From Xanthobacteraceae bacterium (lineage in GTDB: Bacteria; Pseudomonadota; Alphaproteobacteria; Rhizobiales; Xanthobacteraceae): a stretch of 44,609 bases of DNA. The stretch is from NCBI GenBank assembly GCA_019241285.1, contig JAFAXD010000229.1:1-44609 (forward strand). Direction: 5' to 3'. Position numbers and translations under genes: made by a program. Each line of letters begins with the position of its first letter. Within the stretch, counting starts at the first letter, position 1. Shown here piece by piece: positions 26,599 to 34,422 of this stretch. The notes beneath the pieces were generated by a model. It ran no database searches, was not told the origin of the DNA, and saw only the letters and a program-made list of their open reading frames with translations.

Positions 26599-26655
26599 GG
26601 CATTTAATCCTCTGCAATCGATTTGGGCTGGACCCTAGCCGGCCAGGGCAGCTTG

Positions 26656-28389
26656 TCAAGAAATCGGCGAAGCCGGCGAATAGAGCGCGCGCTCCGTCAG
26701 GATGTAATCGATGCGCCCGTCGGCCAGAGATTTGAGCGCCTGCGCGGGCTTATCGACGATCGGCTCTTCGTGCACGTTAAAGCTGGTATTGACCAGCACC
26801 GGCAGCCCGGTTTTCGCGTAGAACCCGGCCAGCACGTCGAAATAGAGCGGATTGTCGGCGCGTGCGATGATCTGCGGGCGCGCCGACCCATCGACATGCA
26901 CGACCGCCGGGATGCGCGTCTGCCACTCCGGGCGCACCGCGCAGGTGATGGTCATGAAACGCGCCGCGTGCGCATTGCCGGGATTGATGTTGAACACCGT
27001 CGCCGCCTCGTCCTCGAGCACGACCGGCGCGAATGGCATGAACTCGGAACGCTCGAGCCGTTTGTTGATCGCGTCATTGACACCTCGCTCGACTGGGGAG
27101 GCGAGGATCGAACGGGCGCCGAGCGCGCGCGGACCAAATTCCATGCGCCCTGTGTAAAGGCCGACCACGGCGCCGCGCACCAGGAGATCGACGGCTTTCT
27201 CGACCGGGTTTTCCCCGTCGGATTTGATCGCAGGAAATTTCCGCGCCACCGTGTCGAATTCCGCCCCGTAGTCGCGGCCAAGATAAAGCTTGCGAAGTTT
27301 GGATCGATTTTTCTGCCAGGCGGCGGCCCCATCGCGGTGATGCAGATAGAGCAAGCAGCCGCCGACGGGCAGCCCCTCATCGCCCATGGCGGGAAACACA
27401 AATACCTGCTGCGCCGGGGTCGTCTCGAGCACCGCACGATTGAGCCGCACGTTGGCAAAGATGCCACCCGATAGGCTGACAGCGGTCAGTCCGGTGCGCC
27501 GCAGGTATTTGTCGATGGAGTTGCAGATGATCTGTTCGGTTGCTTCCTGCACCGATGCCGCTGCATCCTCGCGCGAAAGCCTGACGCAGACCTCGCGCGC
27601 GTATTGGTGCATCGCCGGATAGCTCGGGAAATCCGAGGAGATCTCGCCCTCCGCATCGACCGTAAAGTGCCGCATGATCTCGGCGGCGGCACTCGGCTTG
27701 CCGAACCCTGCAAGCCCGGTCACCTTGCCTTCGTGTCGGTTCCAGATGAAGCCGAGGGCGTTGGTGAAATAACAGTAGAGCAGACCGACGCTGTTGACCC
27801 GGAAGGGGCGCAGCAAGGACTCATCACTGCCCGACAGCACCTCCAGCGCACCGCCGCGCGCAGCCGTGACACTATAGGAAACATTGTCGCCGATGCCGTC
27901 TGCCGTATAGATCAACGCATCGGGGAACTCGGAGAAGAAATAGCCTGGCACCCCGTGCGCCGCGTGATGGTTGTAGAAAAACACATCAGCTTTATTGAAC
28001 CCGTAGCGGCGCCTGAACCCCTCCTGGTCGAAGATCGCTGCCGCATCCGACGCGTGCTGCTTGCGCATCATGTCCGTCATCAACGGAATATGGCGCACGC
28101 CGGCGAGCCGGTAGTATTGTTGTTTGATCCACCAGCGCCCGTGCAACCGATAGGACTGCACGTCCCAGTGGGCGCGTGAGGCGCACACCACATCGACGTC
28201 GGCGCGGGAGATGCCGGCGATCGCCAGGCATTCATCGATCGCGGCGGTCGGGATTTCCTCGACCGGCGTCACCCCGTCGTTTTTCTTGCGCGTCAGCCGT
28301 TCGAGCGAGACTGCGGCGACCAGCTCATAATCGCAAAAGACGCACGCTGAGGCGTCGTGGTGTCCGTTATGGATGCCCAGGATGTACAT
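26656..28389 (-). CDS. NodU/TobZ-family O-carbamoyltransferase
   Basis: A 577-residue enzyme. The N-terminal half has the Kae1-like fold: LGIHNGHHDASA, NHHAAHG (His141, 142, 145) for metal, YTADGIGDN and KVTGLAGFG for ATP/carbamoyl adenylate, SLSGGIFANVRLN. The C-terminal domain carries GRMEFGPRALGARSILASP and NTSFNVHEEPIV. The family uses carbamoyl phosphate and ATP to carbamoylate sugar hydroxyls. It is the third gene of a tight set with an MBOAT and an SGNH-like protein (5 nt spacing), so an envelope glycan is the likely acceptor. Confidence 0.93.
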   Translation of the reverse strand: MYILGIHNGHHDASACVFCDYELVAAVSLERLTRKKNDGVTPVEEIPTAAIDECLAIAGISRADVDVVCASRAHWDVQSYRLHGRWWIKQQYYRLAGVRHIPLMTDMMRKQHASDAAAIFDQEGFRRRYGFNKADVFFYNHHAAHGVPGYFFSEFPDALIYTADGIGDNVSYSVTAARGGALEVLSGSDESLLRPFRVNSVGLLYCYFTNALGFIWNRHEGKVTGLAGFGKPSAAAEIMRHFTVDAEGEISSDFPSYPAMHQYAREVCVRLSREDAAASVQEATEQIICNSIDKYLRRTGLTAVSLSGGIFANVRLNRAVLETTPAQQVFVFPAMGDEGLPVGGCLLYLHHRDGAAAWQKNRSKLRKLYLGRDYGAEFDTVARKFPAIKSDGENPVEKAVDLLVRGAVVGLYTGRMEFGPRALGARSILASPVERGVNDAINKRLERSEFMPFAPVVLEDEAATVFNINPGNAHAARFMTITCAVRPEWQTRIPAVVHVDGSARPQIIARADNPLYFDVLAGFYAKTGLPVLVNTSFNVHEEPIVDKPAQALKSLADGRIDYILTERALYSPASPIS

Positions 28390-28394
28390 GATCG

Positions 28395-29423
28395 CTATTG
28401 CGCCACGGCCCGCACCGGCTGCGGGTTCTCGCCGGCGAGCACCGCCGCGATATCTTTTTCAATCGCCCGCGCGACGTTCGCGCGGTAGTGCTCGGCATCC
28501 ATGAAATTCTCCGGCTTACGGGCAATCGGCGTGTCAGTCAGATAATCAAGGAAGGCGCCGCGCGTGCGAGCCCGCACCCGGGACGCAAGCTCCGCCTTGC
28601 ACGCGGCCAGCTCGGTGGCCTTCGGCGAGCCGGCCGGGGGCAGGAGCGTGTAGAACTGTGGCGGCATGAGGACGGTAACCGGCGTGTCCGCAGGCACGTC
28701 GGCCAGCACCTTGTCGAGGGCATCGAGCGCTGGAAACGCCCGATCGGCCGCATCCGACAAGATCGGGGCCAGCGTGCCGCCCGGCGCAATCTCAGGGCGG
28801 AAGTTCCAGGTGCGCCCCACCTCATAGTCCCGGTAGCCGTCCGGATCGGTCGGCTTGATGAAGCCCAGCGCGAGCAGCACGCGCCGATAAGCCGTTGTCA
28901 CCGCACGGGTGTTGAGCAGGTGCGCGAGGTAATCGAGGTTGCTGTCGCCGTAGAGCCAGGGCGGAAACTGATAGAGCATCGGGATCGCCGGATCGTGCGT
29001 GCACCAGGTCTGATCGGCCGCGAGCACGAAGGCTCCGATATGCGGGTGATGCCGCATGAACCAGCGCATCAGCAACATCTGCTCGCGCGGGCCTGATCCG
29101 GGCGAGGTCATCTGCAAGAAGGGATGGCCGGTCAGGCTGGTGAGTCGCGCCGGGCTGAGCAGCATGCCGTGCGAATTGCCAAACACGGCAGCATTGAATC
29201 TCGGATTGCGTCCGTCGCTGGCATTGGCGGTCTGCTGATTTTCATCGGATACGCCGGTCGGCATGAATGTCGGGAAGCGGCCGCTGTCGTAGGGGTCGAT
29301 AGCGACGATCAGGATGTACAGCAGTGCGAGGCCGCCGCCGAAGACCAGCACGAATGTCATCGCAAAGCGTCGCCAGGCAGCGTCGCCGATGATCTTCTCG
29401 TTATGCTCCAACATCCCCGCCAA
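28395..29423 (-). CDS. Membrane-anchored SGNH-hydrolase-like protein (AlgX/DltD-type)
   Basis: A 342-residue protein with one N-terminal membrane helix (residues 20-42) and a periplasmic domain. GNSHG (Ser84) and DAEH (Asp309, His312) match the catalytic blocks of SGNH-fold acetyl transferases/esterases; such partners of MBOAT proteins complete O-acylation of exported polysaccharides. The TTG at 29423 has GAGG 7 nt upstream, overlapping the MBOAT stop; an ATG at 29414 is an alternative. No carbohydrate-binding domain follows, unlike AlgX. Confidence 0.8.
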   Translation of the reverse strand: MAGMLEHNEKIIGDAAWRRFAMTFVLVFGGGLALLYILIVAIDPYDSGRFPTFMPTGVSDENQQTANASDGRNPRFNAAVFGNSHGMLLSPARLTSLTGHPFLQMTSPGSGPREQMLLMRWFMRHHPHIGAFVLAADQTWCTHDPAIPMLYQFPPWLYGDSNLDYLAHLLNTRAVTTAYRRVLLALGFIKPTDPDGYRDYEVGRTWNFRPEIAPGGTLAPILSDAADRAFPALDALDKVLADVPADTPVTVLMPPQFYTLLPPAGSPKATELAACKAELASRVRARTRGAFLDYLTDTPIARKPENFMDAEHYRANVARAIEKDIAAVLAGENPQPVRAVAQ

Positions 29424-29432
29424 GTGTCGGCC

Positions 29433-30803
29433 TCAGAAGCGGAAATAAATGAAACTGAGAGGTGGCCCACGTCCCACTTCAAGCACGCAGAACCCGGCGA
29501 GCGCGGCGAATGCGGCAGCCACCGCCGGATTGAGGATCGGCCGCCGTTCCATGATTTCATAAGCCGATGGTAGAAGCGCTGAGACGGCGGCGGCAATGCC
29601 GAGCAGCGGTGCGTTGCCCAACGCGCCGGCGATGCCATCTGCTCCAGCCATCGCGGCAAGGATCGAGGTTGCCGTGGAAAAGTCGGCGGCGCGAAACAGC
29701 ACCCAGCCGACCAGTACGAACAGCATGGTGATGGCCCAACCCGCGAACGCGGACATCGGCCGCGCGAGCTTCTGCCAGGCGTGGCAGACGATGAGGCCAA
29801 GACCATGCCAGGTGCCCCAGGCCACGTAGGTCCAGCCTGCGCCGTGCCAGAGCCCGCAGATCGCCATGGCCACGAGAGTGGCGAACACATAGAAGACCGG
29901 GCCGTTCCGGCTGCCGCCGAGCGGGATATACAAATAGTCGCGGATGAAATTTGAGAGTGAGATGTGCCAGCGGCGCCAGAAGTCACGAAGGCTGGTTGAT
30001 AGATAAGGCCGGCGGAAATTTTCCGGCAACAGCAGGCCGAACAGCAAGGCAATGCCGATCGCCATCTCGGTGTAGGCGGAAAAGTCGAGGAACAGCTGAA
30101 ACGAGAAAGCCAGCGCCGCCGTCCAGGCGTCGCCGAACGACAACCAGTCATGACCGGCGCGCGCGAACAGCGGGTCAGCCATTTCGGCAAGCTTGTCTGC
30201 GAGCAGAACCTTCTTGGCAAAGCCGATCGTGAATAACACAAGTCCGGTTCCGACCCGCTGCCACAGCCCGGGTCGGAATGGGTCGAGATCGAACTGCGGT
30301 ACGAGCTCGTTATGGCGCACGATCGGGCCGGCGATCAGGTGCGGGAATAGCATGACGAACAGCGCAAACGGCCGCAGCGGATAGATAGGCGCGTCATCAC
30401 GCAACCGGTCCACCAAGTAGGAGATCAGCTGAAACGAAAAGAAGCTGATGCCGATCGGCAGCAGGATATGGGCGCGCGGCAGCTCGACGCCGATTAGCCC
30501 CTGCAGGGACGCGATCAGAAAATCGAGATATTTGAACGTGGCGAGCGAGGCGAGGTTGAGCACGATTCCGGCATAGAGCGGCCAGGCCCGTTTCAGGCGC
30601 GCGCCCAGCACGGCGAGGAGCCATGATGCCGTGATCTGGCCGACCAGCAGCGGAATGAAGCGCGCGTCCCACCAGCCGTAGAAAACGAGGGAAGCCGCGA
30701 TCAGCACGTATTGGCGCGCCGCCGCCGACCGCGCCACCGCATAATAGGCGAGCACGGCCAGGGGCAGAAAAATCAGCGTAAAGCCTTGCGACTGAAAGAG
30801 CAT
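29433..30803 (-). CDS. MBOAT-family O-acyltransferase (AlgI-like)
   Basis: A 456-residue polytopic membrane protein. Family landmarks: FLPLAVLAYY, the FYGWWD segment, ATFKYLDF, LLPIGISFFSFQLISYLVD, FPHLIAGPIVRHNEL, SAYTEMAIG, DFWRRWHISLSNFIRDYLYIPLGGSR and the invariant His320 in CGLWHGAGWTYVAWG. AlgI-type enzymes pass acetyl groups across the inner membrane for polysaccharide O-acetylation. It heads the three-gene operon; the SGNH gene follows after 9 nt. An AGGCG ribosome-binding site precedes ATG. Confidence 0.94.
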   Translation of the reverse strand: MLFQSQGFTLIFLPLAVLAYYAVARSAAARQYVLIAASLVFYGWWDARFIPLLVGQITASWLLAVLGARLKRAWPLYAGIVLNLASLATFKYLDFLIASLQGLIGVELPRAHILLPIGISFFSFQLISYLVDRLRDDAPIYPLRPFALFVMLFPHLIAGPIVRHNELVPQFDLDPFRPGLWQRVGTGLVLFTIGFAKKVLLADKLAEMADPLFARAGHDWLSFGDAWTAALAFSFQLFLDFSAYTEMAIGIALLFGLLLPENFRRPYLSTSLRDFWRRWHISLSNFIRDYLYIPLGGSRNGPVFYVFATLVAMAICGLWHGAGWTYVAWGTWHGLGLIVCHAWQKLARPMSAFAGWAITMLFVLVGWVLFRAADFSTATSILAAMAGADGIAGALGNAPLLGIAAAVSALLPSAYEIMERRPILNPAVAAAFAALAGFCVLEVGRGPPLSFIYFRF

Positions 30804-30887
30804 CGCCTGCGTGGAATAATGTCGGGATGCGCCTGCTTAACCGAGGGGCGCCCTGCAAACAAGGCGATTGCGGACCCTGTGAGGGGT

Positions 30888-31643
30888 TTACAGCAGCACG
30901 CGCGAGAAGCGGCGGTTGCGCATGCGATAGAATGGTACCGGCAGGTCATGGGTCAGGCCCGCGGCCACCCGGCGCTCCAACTCATCGAGTGCGACCCCGG
31001 TGATCGCGGGCATATCGAGCCGCTTCGCTTCGTCGATCGGGATCCACACAAGCTCCACGAGCTCGGAATCCGGGCCGACGATCCCCTCCAGGCGATGCGT
31101 GACCGTGGCGGCATCGGCCGTGAAGAAGCGCGTATCGAACCGGCGCGATCGGCCCGGTGGCGTAATGGCGCGCACCACGAAGTGGATGTTGCCCAGGTCC
31201 GGATGAATGCCGGCTTGCGCCAAGGCGGTCCATAAGGCGCTCGCGGCGAGGGCGGGCTCGGCGGGAAGGCTGGTCTTCGGAACCCCGAGCAGCAGGCCGG
31301 TTTCCTCGAATGTCTCCCGGATCGCGGCCAGAACCAGCGCGCGCGCCCGCCGGGGATTAGGACGCTGAACGGCGCGCATCAGCCAGTCCTCCACGTGCGG
31401 GTCGAGACGGGCCTTAAGTGCCATTTTCCGATCGATTGGTTCCATCCGGCCGCCCGGGAACACGAACTTGCCGGGCATGAACTTGTGGTTCTGATGCCGG
31501 CGGCCCAGCAGAACTTTCGGCTTCCCTGCTGTGCGGTCGACCAGAATGAGGGTCGCCGCATCCTTCGGACGCACCAACGGGGAGGACAGGTCGCGTGCCG
31601 CCTCATTCATCCGGCGCACGAGGGTTTCGGCAAAGTCACTCAT
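30888..31643 (-). CDS. NUDIX hydrolase with split Nudix box
   Basis: A 251-residue protein. KVLLGRRHQNHKFMPGKFVFPGG opens the Nudix region, and AAIRETFEETGLLLG gives the REUXEEXGU core, but about 45 residues separate the two parts where the consensus has a short loop, as in NUDT7/NUDT19-type enzymes. These hydrolyse nucleoside diphosphates linked to another moiety, including CoA species. It lies 24 nt downstream of rnr and is probably co-transcribed. Confidence 0.88.
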   Translation of the reverse strand: MSDFAETLVRRMNEAARDLSSPLVRPKDAATLILVDRTAGKPKVLLGRRHQNHKFMPGKFVFPGGRMEPIDRKMALKARLDPHVEDWLMRAVQRPNPRRARALVLAAIRETFEETGLLLGVPKTSLPAEPALAASALWTALAQAGIHPDLGNIHFVVRAITPPGRSRRFDTRFFTADAATVTHRLEGIVGPDSELVELVWIPIDEAKRLDMPAITGVALDELERRVAAGLTHDLPVPFYRMRNRRFSRVLL

Positions 31644-31667
31644 CGCAACGTGTCCCCGTCATCTGCA

Positions 31668-33953
31668 TCATCGCCATCGCCGTGATTTCCCGCGCTTCGC
31701 CGCAGGACGCTCGCGAGCCGTCTTCGCGCTCGCGGCTGGGCGTTTGCGTTCGATCCGACCTTGCGAAAGGAGGTCGAAGCGCAGCGCGCCCGCGACGGGC
31801 GCCGCCTCCGCGAGCTTGACCGTTACGCGGTCGCCAAGCCGGTAGGTTTCACCCGTCTCATCGCCGACCAGTTCATGACGGGCTTCTTGATAGCGGAAAT
31901 ACTCGCCGCCGATCAGCCGGGCCGGAACAAAACCGTCAGCGCCCGTGCCATCGAGCTTCACGAACAGACCGGCGCGAGTCACCCCGGAAATGCGGCCCTC
32001 GAAGGTGGCTCCGATCCGGTCCGCCAGAAAATGCGCGATCAGCCGATCGGAGGTCTCGCGCTCGGCCACCATGGCACGCCGCTCGGCCGCCGAGATGCGC
32101 GCCGCAACTTCCCCCAGGCTTTGCGGGTCGGCCGTGCTCGGGAGGCCGTCGGGTCCAAGCTTGAGTCCGCGGATCAAGGCGCGGTGCACCACGAGGTCGG
32201 CATAGCGGCGGATCGGCGACGTGAAATGCGCGTAGCGGCGCAGGTTGAGGCCGAAGTGACCGTAGTTCTCGGTGCTGTACTCGGCCTGCGACTGCGTGCG
32301 CAGGATGACCTGATTGACGAGCTCCTCCACGTCGCGGCCTTTCACACGCGCGAGCACGCCATTGAAATGGCTGGTGTTCAGGGTGCCGCCGCGCGGCAGC
32401 GAGATATCCAGGGTGTGCAGGAACTCGCGCAATGCTTCGATCTTCTCCGGCGCCGGCTCATCATGCACCCGATAGATCAACGGCGTATGCGCGCGCTCGA
32501 GCGTCTCGGCCGCGGCCACATTGGCGAGGATCATGAACTCCTCGATCAGCCGATGCGCATCGAGCCGCTCCGGCGTGATGACCCGGTCGACGGTGCCGTC
32601 AGGTTTGAGCAGGATCTTGCGCTCCGGCAGATCGAGATCAAGCGGATCACGTGCGTCGCGCGCGGCCTTGAGCGCGCGGTAGGCGGCATAGAGCGGCTCG
32701 ATCACGTTCGCGAGCAGGGGGCCGGTGACGTCATCAGGGCGCCCGTCAATTGCCGCCTGCGCCTGGGGGTAGGCGAGTTTGGCTGCCGAGCGCATCAGCA
32801 CGCGATGAAAGCGGTGCGCGTGTTTGCGGCCGTCGGCGCCAATCACCATGCGCACCGCGAGCGCTGCGCGGTCTTCGGCCGGGCGCAGGGAGCACAGATC
32901 GTTGGAGATCCGCTCCGGCAGCATCGGTACGACCTGGTCGGGAAAATAGACTGAATTGCCGCGCGCGAGCGCCTCGCGATCGAGTGCAGAGCCTGGCCGG
33001 ACGTAGTGCGCGACATCGGCGATGGCGACGTCGATAATAAAGCCGCCGCGGTTCGCCGGGTCCGGATCGGGCCGCGCGAACACCGCGTCGTCGTGATCCT
33101 TGGCATCGACCGGATCGATGGTGACCAGCGGGATGTCGCGCCAGTCCTCGCGGCCTTCGCCGAGTGTTGCCGGACGTGCCGCCTGCGCCTCCACCAGCGC
33201 GTCGCGGCTGACTACGGAGGGAATTTCGTGCGTCTGGATCGCGATCAGACTGACGGCCTTTTCGCTCGCCAGCGAACCGAGGCGCTCCTGCACGCGCGCG
33301 ACCGGGGCCCCGAACCGGCTGCGGCGGCTGACTTCGACGGCAACGAGATCGCCATCCTTGGCATCGGCCGTGGCAACGGCGGGAATAGCGACTTCGCGGA
33401 GGTCCTTCTTGTTGACCGGAACCAGGCGGCCGCTGCCGTCGGGCAGTGCCCGGAACACGCCGAGCATGCGATGCTTGGGGTGACCGATGATCTTGATGAC
33501 GCGACCCTGGTGCCGGATCGCGTCGCCTTCCTCGCCTGTCTCCTCGATCCGCAGTAGAACCTGATCGCCCACCCCGGCGACTTCGCCGGGGCGCGCGCGA
33601 CGAGGCGTTTGGATACGGATCTTCGGCGCCGGTCCGTGCGCTTGCTCGTCCCATTCCTGCGGCGCTGCGATCAGGTCTCCGTCCTGATCGCGGCTTGTGA
33701 CGTCCGCCATCACCACCGAAGGAAGCGTGCCCGCGTGGTGGAGTTTCTTGCGCCGCCGCTCCACCAAGCCCTCATCAGCAAGGTCGCGCAGCATACGCTT
33801 GAGCGCGGCGCGGTCATCATTCTTCAGGCCGAATGCGCGGGCGATCTCACGCGTGCCGACCTTGCCCGGCTCGCGATCGATGAAGGCGAGAAGGTCTTCT
33901 CGTGAAGGGAACGATGGCTTCTGGCGGGGACGTGGGGGCAACGATGAATCCAA
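31668..33953 (-). CDS. rnr: Ribonuclease R
   Basis: A 761-residue 3'-5' exoribonuclease. Order: winged-helix region (15-70), cold-shock OB domains, RNB catalytic domain with the four Asp in IDPVDAKDHDDAVF (280, 286, 288, 289), YGHFGLNLRRYAHFTSPIRRYADL, S1 domain (GATFEGRISGVTRAGLFVKL) and a basic Lys/Arg tail. The only usable start is TTG at 33953: an in-frame TAG lies 15 nt upstream and the next Met is residue 54. The region upstream is AT-rich with repeats. Confidence 0.94.
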   Translation of the reverse strand: MDSSLPPRPRQKPSFPSREDLLAFIDREPGKVGTREIARAFGLKNDDRAALKRMLRDLADEGLVERRRKKLHHAGTLPSVVMADVTSRDQDGDLIAAPQEWDEQAHGPAPKIRIQTPRRARPGEVAGVGDQVLLRIEETGEEGDAIRHQGRVIKIIGHPKHRMLGVFRALPDGSGRLVPVNKKDLREVAIPAVATADAKDGDLVAVEVSRRSRFGAPVARVQERLGSLASEKAVSLIAIQTHEIPSVVSRDALVEAQAARPATLGEGREDWRDIPLVTIDPVDAKDHDDAVFARPDPDPANRGGFIIDVAIADVAHYVRPGSALDREALARGNSVYFPDQVVPMLPERISNDLCSLRPAEDRAALAVRMVIGADGRKHAHRFHRVLMRSAAKLAYPQAQAAIDGRPDDVTGPLLANVIEPLYAAYRALKAARDARDPLDLDLPERKILLKPDGTVDRVITPERLDAHRLIEEFMILANVAAAETLERAHTPLIYRVHDEPAPEKIEALREFLHTLDISLPRGGTLNTSHFNGVLARVKGRDVEELVNQVILRTQSQAEYSTENYGHFGLNLRRYAHFTSPIRRYADLVVHRALIRGLKLGPDGLPSTADPQSLGEVAARISAAERRAMVAERETSDRLIAHFLADRIGATFEGRISGVTRAGLFVKLDGTGADGFVPARLIGGEYFRYQEARHELVGDETGETYRLGDRVTVKLAEAAPVAGALRFDLLSQGRIERKRPAASAKTARERPAAKRGKSRRWR

Positions 33954-34422
33954 TTTTGAACCTAAAATCTAGCATGTCCTATACGAACAGATAGGCAGTC
34001 GCTGATGTTCCTATACATAGAGATAGTCAATCGCTCATTCGAGATAATCGATCTGAGATTTTTATAGACGTAGAGATAAGTGAGCTGTCGCTCTTTCTCC
34101 AGAGGTGACCTCTCACGCAGACGCGACATCACGCTAACGTCGCTGCCCTGTCGGTATGTGGGTAGTTGCAGGCGAAGGTAGATTGGGGCAGGATGAAGTC
34201 TTTGTTGAGCAATCGCGTCGGGGGCCGTGCCGGTTTTTTTCATGGCGCGGATGCGGAACCTGGATGGGGCTCAGGTGCGGGAGTCGTCCGCATTCACGGG
34301 GGGGACATGTTGTAGTTGAACAAGCCTGTGTTCCATCGGCAAAAAGCGACTGATGTGGCGCCCCCACTTTTCGCGCCGCAGGTTCCAATCATCAGTTTCA
34401 CCGCAAGCAAACGTGTCAGAGC
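33954..34422. other. Long AT-rich intergenic region between rnr and the PBP gene
   Basis: 469 bp between divergent genes. Its left third is markedly AT-rich for this genome and holds three related repeats (listed separately). The right part has a seven-T run near 34235 and a G-rich tract near 34301 but no convincing promoter hexamers. A 93-codon leftward frame (33962-34243) runs across the repeats; I do not accept it as a gene. Confidence 0.6.
33977..34093. repeat. Three degenerate AT-rich repeats upstream of rnr
   Basis: Copies begin at 33977, 34009 and 34060. Copies 1 and 2 share TCCTATAC, then AGATAG and TCGCT in the same order with a 32-bp period. Copy 3 keeps TATAGACGTAGAGATA and GTCGCT with short insertions. 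The motif differs sharply in base composition from surrounding DNA. Function and genome-wide copy number cannot be judged from one window. Confidence 0.55.

Noticed and set aside
31761-32954. 397-codon rightward frame opposite rnr
   Set aside because: Antisense shadow of the RNB domain.
33977-34093. CRISPR array
   Set aside because: Only three degenerate copies with unequal spacing, no uniform spacers, no cas genes.
33962-34243. 93-codon leftward frame across the AT-rich repeats
   Set aside because: Its C-terminal part is just translation of the repeats, with no ribosome-binding site and no family resemblance.
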